DNA of 22,511 nt from an uncultured Bacteroides sp. (GCF_958445495.1 NZ_CAUCSQ010000061.1:1-22511), one strand, 5' to 3'; shown: positions 9,160-14,975, numbered from the stretch's first letter. Numbers and translations are program-made. Notes: generated from the letters alone by a model not told the origin.

Positions 9160-9322
9160 CGATTCCGGCAGGTCTTCTGACTTATCCCTCCCCCGCAACA
9201 CCTTCCCACACCATCCGGCGCAGTGGCATATCGTGCGGATTCACAGAGAATTACAGCAGCGGGTACTGTCGCCGATTTGCACAGCGTTCCCTCATTGACT
9301 AAACCTCTTTTAGCTCCGAAAA
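9160..9322 (-). promoter_or_regulatory. Cobalamin (B12) riboswitch in nrdDG leader
   Basis: Read on the - strand, the segment carries the conserved pieces of the AdoCbl-type riboswitch in order: the GGGAA segment near 9290, CCCGCTGCTGTAA at 9251-9263, GCCACTG near 9225, GGGAAGG near 9205, and the B12 box GTCAGAAGACCTGCC at 9167-9181. About 45 nt separate the B12 box from the nrdD ATG. I see no hairpin followed by a T run there, so control is more likely at translation (sequestering the start region) than by termination. Edges are approximate. Confidence 0.9.
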
Positions 9323-9328
9323 CGGATA

Positions 9329-9336
9329 CAAAGATA
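9329..9336 (-). promoter_or_regulatory. -7 element of nrdDG promoter
   Basis: On the - strand, TATCTTTG matches TAnnTTTG exactly and lies a few bases upstream of the riboswitch, so the aptamer would begin close to the transcription start (about 9322). No good -33 TTTG is seen 19-21 bp upstream. Confidence 0.6.
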
Positions 9337-9407
9337 GGAGATATTCCGATACCCCGGTTCGCTTTTAACATTAAATTTCGGGAAACTTTTCTTTCTCGCT
9401 GATACAG

Positions 9408-9447
9408 AAAGTTTTCCAAAACGGAAAACTTTTAAGAAATAATTTTG
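9408..9447 (+). promoter_or_regulatory. Promoter with operator-like perfect palindrome
   Basis: A perfect 10-bp inverted repeat (AAAGTTTTCC, 5-nt loop AAAAC, GGAAAACTTT) spans 9408-9432. It is followed 7 bp later by TAATTTTG (9440-9447), a match to the -7 consensus for the downstream hypothetical gene. The palindrome covers the -33 area, so a repressor or activator site is plausible. In a divergent region a terminator is less likely, although the T tract after the stem leaves that open. Confidence 0.5.
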
Positions 9448-9566
9448 CATAAAGTGTTTGGTTTCTCCGTGGATTAATTGTTTAAAAAGAATATAGGAAT
9501 CGGCTCCCGGTATGTATAAGCGACAGTTTATGTGTATATAATATTGAATTTAAAACATATTAGAAT

Positions 9567-10217
9567 ATGGATGAACTAAAAGAGCAAGTGACGGTTTCAC
9601 TTATTCCCGTGTCGCGTGTCCGTCTGTATGGTTTGAGAGACCTGGAACAGATGTTAGACAGTTTTTATGGTTTTTATAATCGTGAGGTGAATGAACCTTA
9701 TCTGGTTCAGGAACAGAAAACCCTTGTCCGGGTTGTCAAGTTGATAACTTTCCAGTTGCAGGACAAGTCCATGCCTGCCGGAACGCAAGAAAGCGTGTCC
9801 GGCTTGAAGTGCGGTCATTTCAGGTTCGTGCTGCCGGAGCGGAAACCTTTCAGTGTTGTTGCCCGCACTTCCTGTTTGCAACAATTGGAAGAGTATTTGA
9901 CGCAGTTCTTTATCCTGTTTGAGTGCCGGTCAACGGGCATTCCTTATTCGATAACCGAACGGCAGGTCCTCAGGAGGATTAAAAAGCAGCTTGTCCACCA
10001 GCTTAAAGGTACGGACAAGTATCGGATGTTCAAGAAGAAATCCCCGTCTCATGCAGGGAAGATTACCCCGGCGGAGATGCTGGAACTCCGGAATCAGCAA
10101 AAAGACGAGAAACTCTTGGGAGTAGCCTGCGGGCGAATCACTAAAATTAATCCGCATTCGGAAAAGTACAAAGCTTTGAAAGAAGAACAGCTTCGGAAAA
10201 TCCGGGAGATGGATTAA
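9567..10217 (+). CDS. conserved-looking hypothetical protein
   Basis: A 216-residue soluble protein of no family I recognise. The N-terminal half is hydrophobic-patterned (VTVSLIPVSRVRLYGLRDLEQMLDSFYGFY); the C-terminal third is strongly basic and helical, with ITERQVLRRIKKQLVHQLKG and a Lys/Glu-rich tail ending EEQLRKIREMD. There is no signal peptide, membrane helix or metal-binding cysteine cluster. It has its own promoter (-7 at 9440-9447, about 113-nt leader) and a strong terminator 18 bp after the stop, so it is a monocistronic unit. Codon usage looks like that of its neighbours. The basic tail could contact nucleic acid, but this is only a composition argument. Confidence 0.75.
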   Translation: MDELKEQVTVSLIPVSRVRLYGLRDLEQMLDSFYGFYNREVNEPYLVQEQKTLVRVVKLITFQLQDKSMPAGTQESVSGLKCGHFRFVLPERKPFSVVARTSCLQQLEEYLTQFFILFECRSTGIPYSITERQVLRRIKKQLVHQLKGTDKYRMFKKKSPSHAGKITPAEMLELRNQQKDEKLLGVACGRITKINPHSEKYKALKEEQLRKIREMD

Positions 10218-10235
10218 GATTAGGAAAGAGAAAAA

Positions 10236-10281
10236 GAACAGGCGGACGAAGGCGTTTCGCTTTCCGTCCGCCTGTTCTTTT
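10236..10281 (+). terminator. Intrinsic terminator
   Basis: A long stem begins GAACAGGCGGACG and closes CGTCCGCCTGTTC, with a second small stem inside the loop (GGCG/CGCT), followed by TTTT. It lies 18 bp after the stop codon of the hypothetical gene at 9567-10217. Confidence 0.9.
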
Positions 10282-10324
10282 GTCTGATACGTATTTGTAT
10301 TAAGACATCATTCCCATTTCGGAT

Positions 10325-10477
10325 TTAAAGGGTTACGGACTGTGCAATATCGGATTTTCCGTTTTGTGTTACGAATCTGAAATCTTCTTCCGAAAGCAAC
10401 TTCTTAATTTCCTGTTTTTATCAAATAGTCTTCGGGTAAAACTCTTCAAGTAAATCAGTTGCAAATTTAGTGTATTC
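10325..10477 (-). pseudogene. Remnant of an unidentified gene with internal stops
   Basis: On the - strand one frame reads EYTKFATDLLEEFYPKTI, two adjacent stop codons (TGA TAA), then KQEIKKLLSEEDF and RFVTQNGKSDIAQSVTL, and a stop. Composition is protein-like on both sides of the double stop and the frame is unbroken, which suggests a decayed C-terminal coding segment. It lies directly downstream of the truncated RHS-like gene, where RHS loci often carry effector or immunity genes. A second - strand frame is also open here, so the call is tentative and the family unknown. Confidence 0.3.
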
Positions 10478-10510
10478 CTATGTTCCCGCATATATCCGTA
10501 TTGCCTAGGG

Positions 10511-11329
10511 TTACCTTCGCACAGAAAAACTCTGATTTTTTTCTATTTCCGTCTTGCTTGCCGGGAAATGGCATTTGTCGGGTTCGCCGCGGATTTTACA
10601 GGTAATCATCGGTTTGGTTTCCGACTTCCAGCCGGTGGCTGTCGTCCTGTTCACGTTTGTCGTCCTGTTCACGTTTGTCGTCCTGTTCACGTCTGTCGCT
10701 CTGTTCACGTCTGTCGTCCTGTTCACGTCTGTCGCGCTGTTTACGTCTGTCACCCTGTTTACGTCTGTCACCCTGTTCACGTCTGTCACGCCGTTCATGT
10801 CTGTTGTACTGTTCATGTCTGTTGCACTGTTCGCGTCTGTCGCATTTTTCACGTCTGTCGCACTGTTTACCTCTGTCGTACCGTTCATGTCTGTCGCATT
10901 GTTCCCGTCTGTTGTACTGTTCCCGTCTGTTGTACTGTTCATGTCTGTCGTCCTGTTTCCGCCTGTCGTCCTGTTCCCGCCTGTCGCGCCGTTCATGTCT
11001 GTTGTCCTGTTCACGTCTGTCGCACGGATGCCGCCTGTGGTGTACCTCAGGGCGATGGGCAGGGTGAATGATGCCGTTTTCATTTCATAGAGGAGGATAC
11101 GGATACCAGCTCTACTGCGGGCGTAGTCCATTCCTTCCGGCATTCTTTTGAACAGGGTAGTGGCTTTCGGGGATACCGGATAGAAAGAGGGGGCTTTGCC
11201 GACGTTGTTGTAAATCGGGTTGAAGTCTTGGGCAGACACTTTCGGTATGTATGAGAAAATGCCCAGTAGGCAAAGTAGGGCATATATCCGCCAAGGGACA
11301 TTTACCAAAAAACTGTTTTTTCTTTTCAT
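10511..11329 (-). CDS. Truncated SpvB/RHS-like secreted protein with expanded hexapeptide repeat
   Basis: A 272-residue exported protein. Residues 1-33 form a signal peptide (KRK, hydrophobic core YALLCLLGIFSYI, cleavage after VSA). Residues 34-86 (SPKATTLFKRMPEG, ILLYEMKTASFTLPIALRY, TTGGIR) resemble the start of Bacteroides YD/RHS proteins, which normally run SP.AA.L, then IPLYE....LPISLSYHAGGIKV, then VGLGW. Here, between TTGGIR and a GW...ITCKIRGEPD segment that looks like the next block of that family, 21 copies of a hexapeptide (consensus TDVNRT) are inserted. The protein then stops about 25 residues later, whereas intact family members run to many hundreds of residues. It is probably a decaying gene, or a small secreted Asn/Thr-rich product. 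Not conclusively expressed. Confidence 0.6.
   Translation of the reverse strand: MKRKNSFLVNVPWRIYALLCLLGIFSYIPKVSAQDFNPIYNNVGKAPSFYPVSPKATTLFKRMPEGMDYARSRAGIRILLYEMKTASFTLPIALRYTTGGIRATDVNRTTDMNGATGGNRTTGGNRTTDMNSTTDGNSTTDGNNATDMNGTTEVNSATDVKNATDANSATDMNSTTDMNGVTDVNRVTDVNRVTDVNSATDVNRTTDVNRATDVNRTTNVNRTTNVNRTTATGWKSETKPMITCKIRGEPDKCHFPASKTEIEKNQSFSVRR
10641..11018 (-). repeat. 18-bp coding minisatellite, 21 tandem copies
   Basis: Twenty-one uninterrupted 18-bp units (typical + strand unit GTCGTCCTGTTCACGTCT) run exactly 378 bp without an indel. On the - strand they encode hexapeptides such as TDVNRT, TDMNST and TDGNST. Copies differ at several positions, so the array is not recent in all parts; the right-most copies as read on the - strand (next to 10641) are nearly identical, suggesting the latest growth there. 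All three + strand frames are also open across it, a by-product of the repeat. Confidence 0.95.
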
Positions 11330-11349
11330 ATTTTCGTTTGATTGTTTTG

Positions 11350-11377
11350 AAAAACGGATGTTTTTAAGTCCGTTTTT
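11350..11377. terminator. Symmetric hairpin with flanking A/T runs
   Basis: AAAAACGGA at 11350-11358 pairs with TCCGTTTTT at 11369-11377 around a 10-nt loop. With A and T runs on both sides it could terminate either direction. It lies just upstream of the RHS-like gene start (11329), so for that gene it would act as a leader attenuator. No + strand gene needing a terminator lies close by. Confidence 0.45.
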
Positions 11378-11439
11378 GTTAGTTTATTAATTGGTCTTAA
11401 TTGCTTTTTGTTGATTTTCAAATAGTTATCCGGTTATTT

Positions 11440-11744
11440 GATGGCTTGTTTTTTTGTTGATAGTTTAATCAATCCGGCTTGTCGGTGGCTTGATGGCTTG
11501 TTTTTTGTTGATAGTTTAATCAATCCGGCTTGTCGGTGGCTTGATGGCTTGTTTTTTGTTGATAGTTTAATCAGTCCGGCTTGTCAGCGGCTTGATGGCT
11601 TGTTTTTTGTTGATAGTTTAATCAATCCGGTTTGTCAGCGGCTTGATGGCTTGTTTTTTTGATAGTTTAATCAATCCAGCTTGTCAGTGGTTTGATGGCT
11701 TGTTTTTTGTTAATAATCGAATCAATCAGGCCTGTCGGCAGTTT
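11440..11744. repeat. 51-bp tandem array, six copies, with decaying flank
   Basis: Six units that each begin GATGGCTTGTTTTTTG and continue TTGATAGTTTAATCAATC to GGCTT. Units 2-4 are exactly 51 bp, the first has one extra T, the fifth is shortened by two, and the sixth is diverged. Up to about 11860 faint 16-17-bp periodicity continues (CAATTG/CAGTCGG/CAGCCGG). The array lies in the 637-bp gap between the smalltalk gene and the RHS-like gene. An open + strand frame through it simply reflects 51 being a multiple of three. Confidence 0.95.
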
Positions 11745-11894
11745 AATTAACCGCTTTGTCAATTGTTTTATCAGTCGGTTCGTTAACGCCTAGTCAGCCG
11801 GTCTTTTACTTGATTTCTTTATCGGTTTCAGCAGCCTTTCATGAAAATTGGAATATGGTTTGTTATCGGTTTGTCATTGATAGTTGTTTTAAAT

Positions 11895-11947
11895 AATGAA
11901 ACGGCATACAAATGCAGGAGTATGCTCATTTCCATGCCGTTTTCATT
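11895..11947 (-). terminator. Putative terminator after smalltalk gene
   Basis: AATGAAACGGCAT at 11895-11907 pairs with ATGCCGTTTTCATT at 11934-11947 (one bulge), with a smaller hairpin inside. On the - strand it starts 19 bp after the smalltalk stop and is followed by an AT-rich tract (ATTATTTAAAAC) rather than a pure T run. Confidence 0.5.
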
Positions 11948-11966
11948 TCTTACTATCTCGCTTTCC

Positions 11967-12068
11967 TTACAGGTTCATTGCATTAGCTCCTAATACGCCT
12001 GCTACTGCCGAAGCCACTGCGATGACTACTTTCAGAATCATATCCCAAAGGGATTTTCTCATTGCCAT
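11967..12068 (-). CDS. smalltalk protein
   Basis: A 33-residue product: a short positive N-terminus (MAMRKSLWD), then a hydrophobic alanine/valine-rich helix (MILKVVIAVASAVAGVLGA) and NAMNL. I recognise it as the Bacteroides smalltalk family, tiny proteins next to N-acetylmuramoyl-L-alanine amidase and HU-like genes (from memory). The single hydrophobic helix suggests membrane insertion; a holin-like or toxin-like role next to an amidase is imaginable but unproven. Two ATGs, six bases apart, are possible; the upstream one is used. A strong Shine-Dalgarno, rare in this phylum, lies 9 bases before it. It is the third gene after HU-like and amidase. Confidence 0.9.
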   Translation of the reverse strand: MAMRKSLWDMILKVVIAVASAVAGVLGANAMNL

Positions 12069-12077
12069 AACTTTACA

Positions 12078-12087
12078 CACCTCCTTT
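12078..12087 (-). promoter_or_regulatory. Strong Shine-Dalgarno of smalltalk gene
   Basis: On the - strand AAAGGAGGTG lies 9 nt before the ATG at 12068. It is nearly the full anti-16S complement, unlike other genes in the window, and confirms that the 33-codon frame is translated. Confidence 0.85.
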
Positions 12088-12130
12088 CCGACTCTTTAAA
12101 TGGTTTAATCATTTCTTGAAATTTATTTTC

Positions 12131-12220
12131 CTGAAAACTTTTCTTCCGGAGAATCTTTTCCGGGGAACTTTTTCGTAGAACCTTTTTGAGGAACTTTTTT
12201 TATGAAAACTTTTCCTTAAA
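12131..12220. repeat. Degenerate ~15-bp tandem array
   Basis: Units CTGAAAACTTTTCTT, CCGGAGAATCTTTTC, CGGGGAACTTTTTCG, TAGAACCTTTTTGAG and two shorter variants follow one another between the amidase stop (12258) and the smalltalk ribosome-binding site. On the - strand each reads as GAAAAGTTC-like boxes. No gene is seen in this 189-bp gap. Confidence 0.7.
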
Positions 12221-12257
12221 AAAGTGGTTGAAACAACTTTATCCCGGCCGATAATTC

Positions 12258-12800
12258 TTATTCTTCAGAAAGCCCTTTTTTGAGGGGAAGTCCTTCTTCA
12301 CTTGGGATTTGTTCTTCTCCTGAAGCTTGCTCTTTGCCTGAAGATTTCTTTTTACCTGAAAATTCCTCTTTCACCTCGAAGCAGGGGCACGCTTTAATCC
12401 ACTCTTCCGGTTCAATTTCTCCGTTTCCGTTCCTGTCGGGTGACAAGTCCCGGTGACCGCATACCCGGCTGCCGGGAAATTTCTCCATCAGTTGTTTCAC
12501 CAGAAGCCGTAGCATTGCCCGTTGTTCGGGGGTGCGGGTGTCTGACGGGCGTCCCCGATAGTCCAGTCCGCCTTCGTAACAGATACCTATCGAGCAGGCG
12601 TTGAAACCTTTCACATGCGCCCCGATACGCTCAATCGGCCGGGTGAGATGAACCGTTCCGTCCTTGCGGATGTAATAGTGATAACCTGTCCCGTTGAATC
12701 CGCGGCGCCGGTGCTGTAAATCCAGGTCGTCCGGTGTGAGCGTTTTGTCCTCCCGCGTGGCGGAACAATGAATCACGATTAAGTCAATCTTTCTCATCAT
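12258..12800 (-). CDS. N-acetylmuramoyl-L-alanine amidase (Amidase_2/T7 lysozyme type)
   Basis: A 180-residue zinc amidase that cuts the lactyl-L-alanine bond of peptidoglycan. Likely zinc ligands are His11 (VIHCSAT), His116 (CGHRDLSPD) and Cys138 (KACPCF), as in phage T7 lysozyme; GTGYHYYIRKDGTV and the EGGLD segment also match. The catalytic domain ends near residue 143. The tail, about 37 residues, is a charged repeat (SGKKKS, SGKEQA, SGEEQI, PSEEGL) produced by an 18-bp array. There is no signal peptide, as in phage endolysins. It lies 39 bp after the HU-like gene and upstream of smalltalk. Two consecutive ATGs start it. Such amidases recur with HU-like genes in Bacteroides, consistent with a prophage-derived module. 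Confidence 0.93.
   Translation of the reverse strand: MMRKIDLIVIHCSATREDKTLTPDDLDLQHRRRGFNGTGYHYYIRKDGTVHLTRPIERIGAHVKGFNACSIGICYEGGLDYRGRPSDTRTPEQRAMLRLLVKQLMEKFPGSRVCGHRDLSPDRNGNGEIEPEEWIKACPCFEVKEEFSGKKKSSGKEQASGEEQIPSEEGLPLKKGLSEE
12261..12368 (-). repeat. 18-bp array encoding the amidase tail
   Basis: Six 18-bp units in exact register, for example TTCTCCTGAAGCTTGCTC then TTTGCCTGAAGATTTCTT (+ strand). They encode the hydrophilic hexapeptide tail and run up to the stop codon. The shared CCTGAA core also resembles units of the noncoding 15-bp array just downstream. Confidence 0.85.
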
Positions 12801-12839
12801 GGAGCTTGTTGATTGTCCGTTACCTGTATGCCCGCCGGG

Positions 12840-13331
12840 TTATAGCGACGGGTCCGGGGCTTCGCCGTTATCGCCGCCCGGATTCGGGTCGGGAGTTTCT
12901 GCCGGTTTGTCCGTACCGTTCTTGTCAGCCTCGCTGCCTTCGGGTTTGTACTTGCTGTATTCCAGCGTTTTCAGTGCATTCTTGATTTCCTTGCCGGGGC
13001 GGAACCGGACACGGGCGCCTTTAATCAATCCTTCTTTCACATCTTTGGGAATGAACGCTCCCGAACTCCGGAGGGTGACATAGAATGAGCCAAGGTCGCC
13101 GAGGCGGACAATTTCGGCTTTCTTGAAACTTTCTATCATTTCCGTCTGGAGCGCACGCAATACACAGACCACGTCTGCCCAGTTCACGGTACTCGAACGC
13201 TGGATGCGTTCCGCCATCTCGTCGATATCTATCTCGCCGCTCGACTTGGCAAGGGCGTAATACATATCCGGCTTTTCCTTGTCCAGCATGTTTTTGCGAA
13301 GCACGCTGGTGAATGAAAATACTTTTGCCAT
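12840..13331 (-). CDS. HU-like DNA-binding protein (Bacteroides HU-HIG type)
   Basis: A 163-residue protein starting MAKVFSFTSVLRKNMLDKEKPDMYYALAKSS-like, the signature of the Bacteroides HU-like family. The HU fold covers about residues 1-125: helical dimerisation part (DIDEMAERIQRSSTVNWADVVCVLRAL), then VRLGDLGSFYVTLRSSGAFI and the arm-like KGARVRFRPGKEIKNAL. The last 30 residues are acidic/proline-rich (KPAETPDPNPGGDNGEAPDP). It heads the HU-amidase-smalltalk operon. It has a long leader (about 275 nt) made of a 14-bp array, a dyad at the likely transcription start, and a phased TGTC array upstream, so it is probably the regulated entry point of the module. Confidence 0.92.
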   Translation of the reverse strand: MAKVFSFTSVLRKNMLDKEKPDMYYALAKSSGEIDIDEMAERIQRSSTVNWADVVCVLRALQTEMIESFKKAEIVRLGDLGSFYVTLRSSGAFIPKDVKEGLIKGARVRFRPGKEIKNALKTLEYSKYKPEGSEADKNGTDKPAETPDPNPGGDNGEAPDPSL

Positions 13332-13373
13332 AATTCCTTTTTTAATGATAATTGTTTTACAATAATTTTAATC

Positions 13374-13570
13374 GGCAATCCTAAAACGGCACTCTTTAGC
13401 CGGCAATCCTTAAAAATGAGTTTTTAAAATCCTAGTCTTTAAATAATTGTTCCTTAAACGGTTATCTTTTTGCTGGAAGGCTGACGAAAACCTTTGAACA
13501 CTGATTTCTAAACACTAATCTTTAAATACTCAATCTAAAAACGCTGATTTTGAATGATAATCCAGGATTA
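13374..13570. repeat. 14-bp degenerate tandem array in HU leader
   Basis: Fourteen successive units keep a 14-bp step with a single 1-bp slip. Examples are GGCAATCCTAAAAC, GGCAATCCTTAAAA, TCCTAGTCTTTAAA, CTGATTTCTAAACA, CTAATCTTTAAATA and CTCAATCTAAAAAC. The shared core is about CTnATCTTTAAA. The array fills nearly the whole untranslated leader of the HU-like gene; no ORF is credible here. Confidence 0.75.
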
Positions 13571-13582
13571 TTGATTTGTTCC

Positions 13583-13620
13583 GTCATAAGTGGTTCCTTG
13601 CTTATGACATTACGAAGATA
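13583..13620 (-). promoter_or_regulatory. HU-operon promoter with dyad at the start point
   Basis: On the - strand TATCTTCG (13613-13620) is a near match to the -7 box TAnnTTTG. Transcription should start near 13606, exactly at a perfect inverted repeat GTCATAAG, 10-nt spacer, CTTATGAC (13583-13608). The dyad would be an operator at +1 or a 5'-terminal RNA hairpin. No TTTG is found 19-21 bp upstream of the -7 box. Confidence 0.6.
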
Positions 13621-13639
13621 CGGCAATGGGAAAGGGCGA

Positions 13640-13699
13640 TGTCCGTATTTGTCCGCAGATGTCCGGCAATGTCTTTTTTTGTCGGATAATGTCTGTATC
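13640..13699. repeat. Six TGTC boxes at exact 10-bp spacing
   Basis: TGTC begins at 13640, 13650, 13660, 13670, 13680 and 13690. Units: TGTCCGTATT, TGTCCGCAGA, TGTCCGGCAA, TGTCTTTTTT, TGTCGGATAA, TGTCTGTATC. The array abuts the position where the -33 box of the HU-operon promoter should be, so it may be a helically phased activator or repressor site. Confidence 0.85.
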
Positions 13700-13728
13700 G
13701 GGAGGGTGTGCAGAACTTATCCCTCCCG
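13699..13728. promoter_or_regulatory. Perfect 8-bp inverted repeat (hairpin)
   Basis: CGGGAGGG at 13699-13706 pairs with CCCTCCCG at 13721-13728 around a 14-nt loop. It adjoins the TGTC array and lacks a T run in either direction, so it may be an additional protein site or an RNA hairpin between the two - strand genes. Confidence 0.45.
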
Positions 13729-13740
13729 TCAGGCATACAT

Positions 13741-13791
13741 AAAAAAATCCCCTGATACGGAACGGTTTTTATGACCGTACTTGCATCAGGG
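13741..13791 (-). terminator. Intrinsic terminator of the DUF1016 gene
   Basis: Read on the - strand: CCCTGAT ... ATCAGGG outer stem, an inner ACGGTC/GACCGT-like stem (ACGGTCAT ... AACCGT), then GATTTTTTT. It lies about 80 bp after the stop of the DUF1016 gene and separates it from the HU operon. Confidence 0.75.
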
Positions 13792-13873
13792 AATGAATTA
13801 TAGCCTTTGAAGGCTTGGGACTGGAAAATATGTGAGACTCTGTACTTTGTTTTTTTATTCTTAATCTTTGTCT

Positions 13874-14956
13874 TTATTCTTTATCGTTGCTTTCCAGCAA
13901 CTCTTTGCTTAACTTGTCTTCCAGTTCTTCAATGCTGGGGAGACTGGATTTAATTTCTTTCGGCAGCATTTGTCCCAGTTCGTAGTCCGAGATTCCTATC
14001 GGTTTGTTTACGTCCCGTAAGGCGTATTCTGCCATTATCCGGTCTTTGTTTTGGCAGAGCAGTAATCCGATTGTCGGGTTGTCTCCTTCCCTGCAAAGCG
14101 TATCGTCCACAGCCGAACAGTAGAAATTCAGTTTCCCGATGTATTCTGGCTGGAATTCCCCTCTTTTCAGTTCGACAACCAGGTATCTGTGCATGAATGG
14201 GTTGTACATCAGAATGTCGATATAGAAATCTTTCCCTGAAACTTCAATGTGATATTGTCTGCCCATAAAAGCGAAACCTGCACCCATCCGGACAAGGAAT
14301 TTCTCGATGTGTTTAATCAGCCCGGCTTCTATATCCCTTTCGTCATATTCCTCGGTGAAAGTGAGCATGTCGAAAATATAAGGGTCTTTCAGGGTTTCTT
14401 TTACCTGTTTAGCTTGTATTTCGGGGAGGGTAGTATCGAAATTGTTGGCTAATGCTCCGTGGACATTATAATAATCCAACTTGATTGCTTCAACAAGAAA
14501 ATCTCTGCTCCATCCGTTCTTTATGCATTGAATCATGTACCAATAACGGGCTTTGATGTCTTTTGTGCGTTGCATTAGGACTATATTATGCGACCAGTTT
14601 AGTTTACTGACCGGTAATGTCGTTTCGCTATCGTTCAAATACGAAACGGCCCGTTTCGTATTTGTAAGTTGCTGGTTGTATTCTTTATAGAACTGTATCA
14701 TGAATTGGCAGTTTCTCACGGAGAAACCTTTCATTTTGGGATAATCATTCTTCAAATCATTGGCTAGCTGTTCCAACGCATTATTTCCCCAACCTATTTG
14801 CTTCTGGCTTTCGGATAGCAGTTTGCCGATGTCCCAATACATAAGGAGCATTTCTTCGTTAGCTGTATAAATAGCCTTTTTTTGGGCGAGCAGTACTCTT
14901 GATTTGACTTGTTGAAGTAGAGTGGCGTAACTGAATTTTTCGTTTTGGATTTCCAT
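13874..14956 (-). CDS. DUF1016 / YhcG-type PD-(D/E)XK nuclease-domain protein
   Basis: A 360-residue protein with the two-part structure of the DUF1016 (YhcG) family. The N-terminal domain (about residues 10-160) starts with the LLMYWDIGKLLSE motif and continues through FSVRNCQFMIQFYKEY and WSHNIVLM. The C-terminal PD-(D/E)XK nuclease domain (about 185-345) has Asp247 (DFYIDILMYN), then Glu262 and Lys264 in VVELKRG, and the following Tyr/Lys-rich helix EYIGKLNFY. All catalytic residues are present. It has its own promoter-like -7 (14976-14983) and terminator (13741-13791), so it is a self-contained unit placed between DUF4248 and the HU operon. A role in DNA processing or defence is suggested for the family but not established here. 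Confidence 0.93.
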   Translation of the reverse strand: MEIQNEKFSYATLLQQVKSRVLLAQKKAIYTANEEMLLMYWDIGKLLSESQKQIGWGNNALEQLANDLKNDYPKMKGFSVRNCQFMIQFYKEYNQQLTNTKRAVSYLNDSETTLPVSKLNWSHNIVLMQRTKDIKARYWYMIQCIKNGWSRDFLVEAIKLDYYNVHGALANNFDTTLPEIQAKQVKETLKDPYIFDMLTFTEEYDERDIEAGLIKHIEKFLVRMGAGFAFMGRQYHIEVSGKDFYIDILMYNPFMHRYLVVELKRGEFQPEYIGKLNFYCSAVDDTLCREGDNPTIGLLLCQNKDRIMAEYALRDVNKPIGISDYELGQMLPKEIKSSLPSIEELEDKLSKELLESNDKE

Positions 14957-14975
14957 TATTTTTGTTTTGTTTCTG

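Noticed and set aside
10554..11090. Three + strand ORFs of 136-178 codons overlapping the RHS-like gene
   Set aside because: They are different frames of the 18-bp array, open only because 18 is a multiple of three and the unit has no stop. The - strand frame has a signal peptide and family similarity.
11438..11662. 74-codon + strand ORF with 17-residue repeats
   Set aside because: It is a translation of the 51-bp array with no start signals or similarity and no conserved non-repeat part.
13640..13699. TGTC array as part of an integrase attachment site
   Set aside because: No integrase or recombinase gene is present in the window and the boxes are direct repeats with no core sequence.
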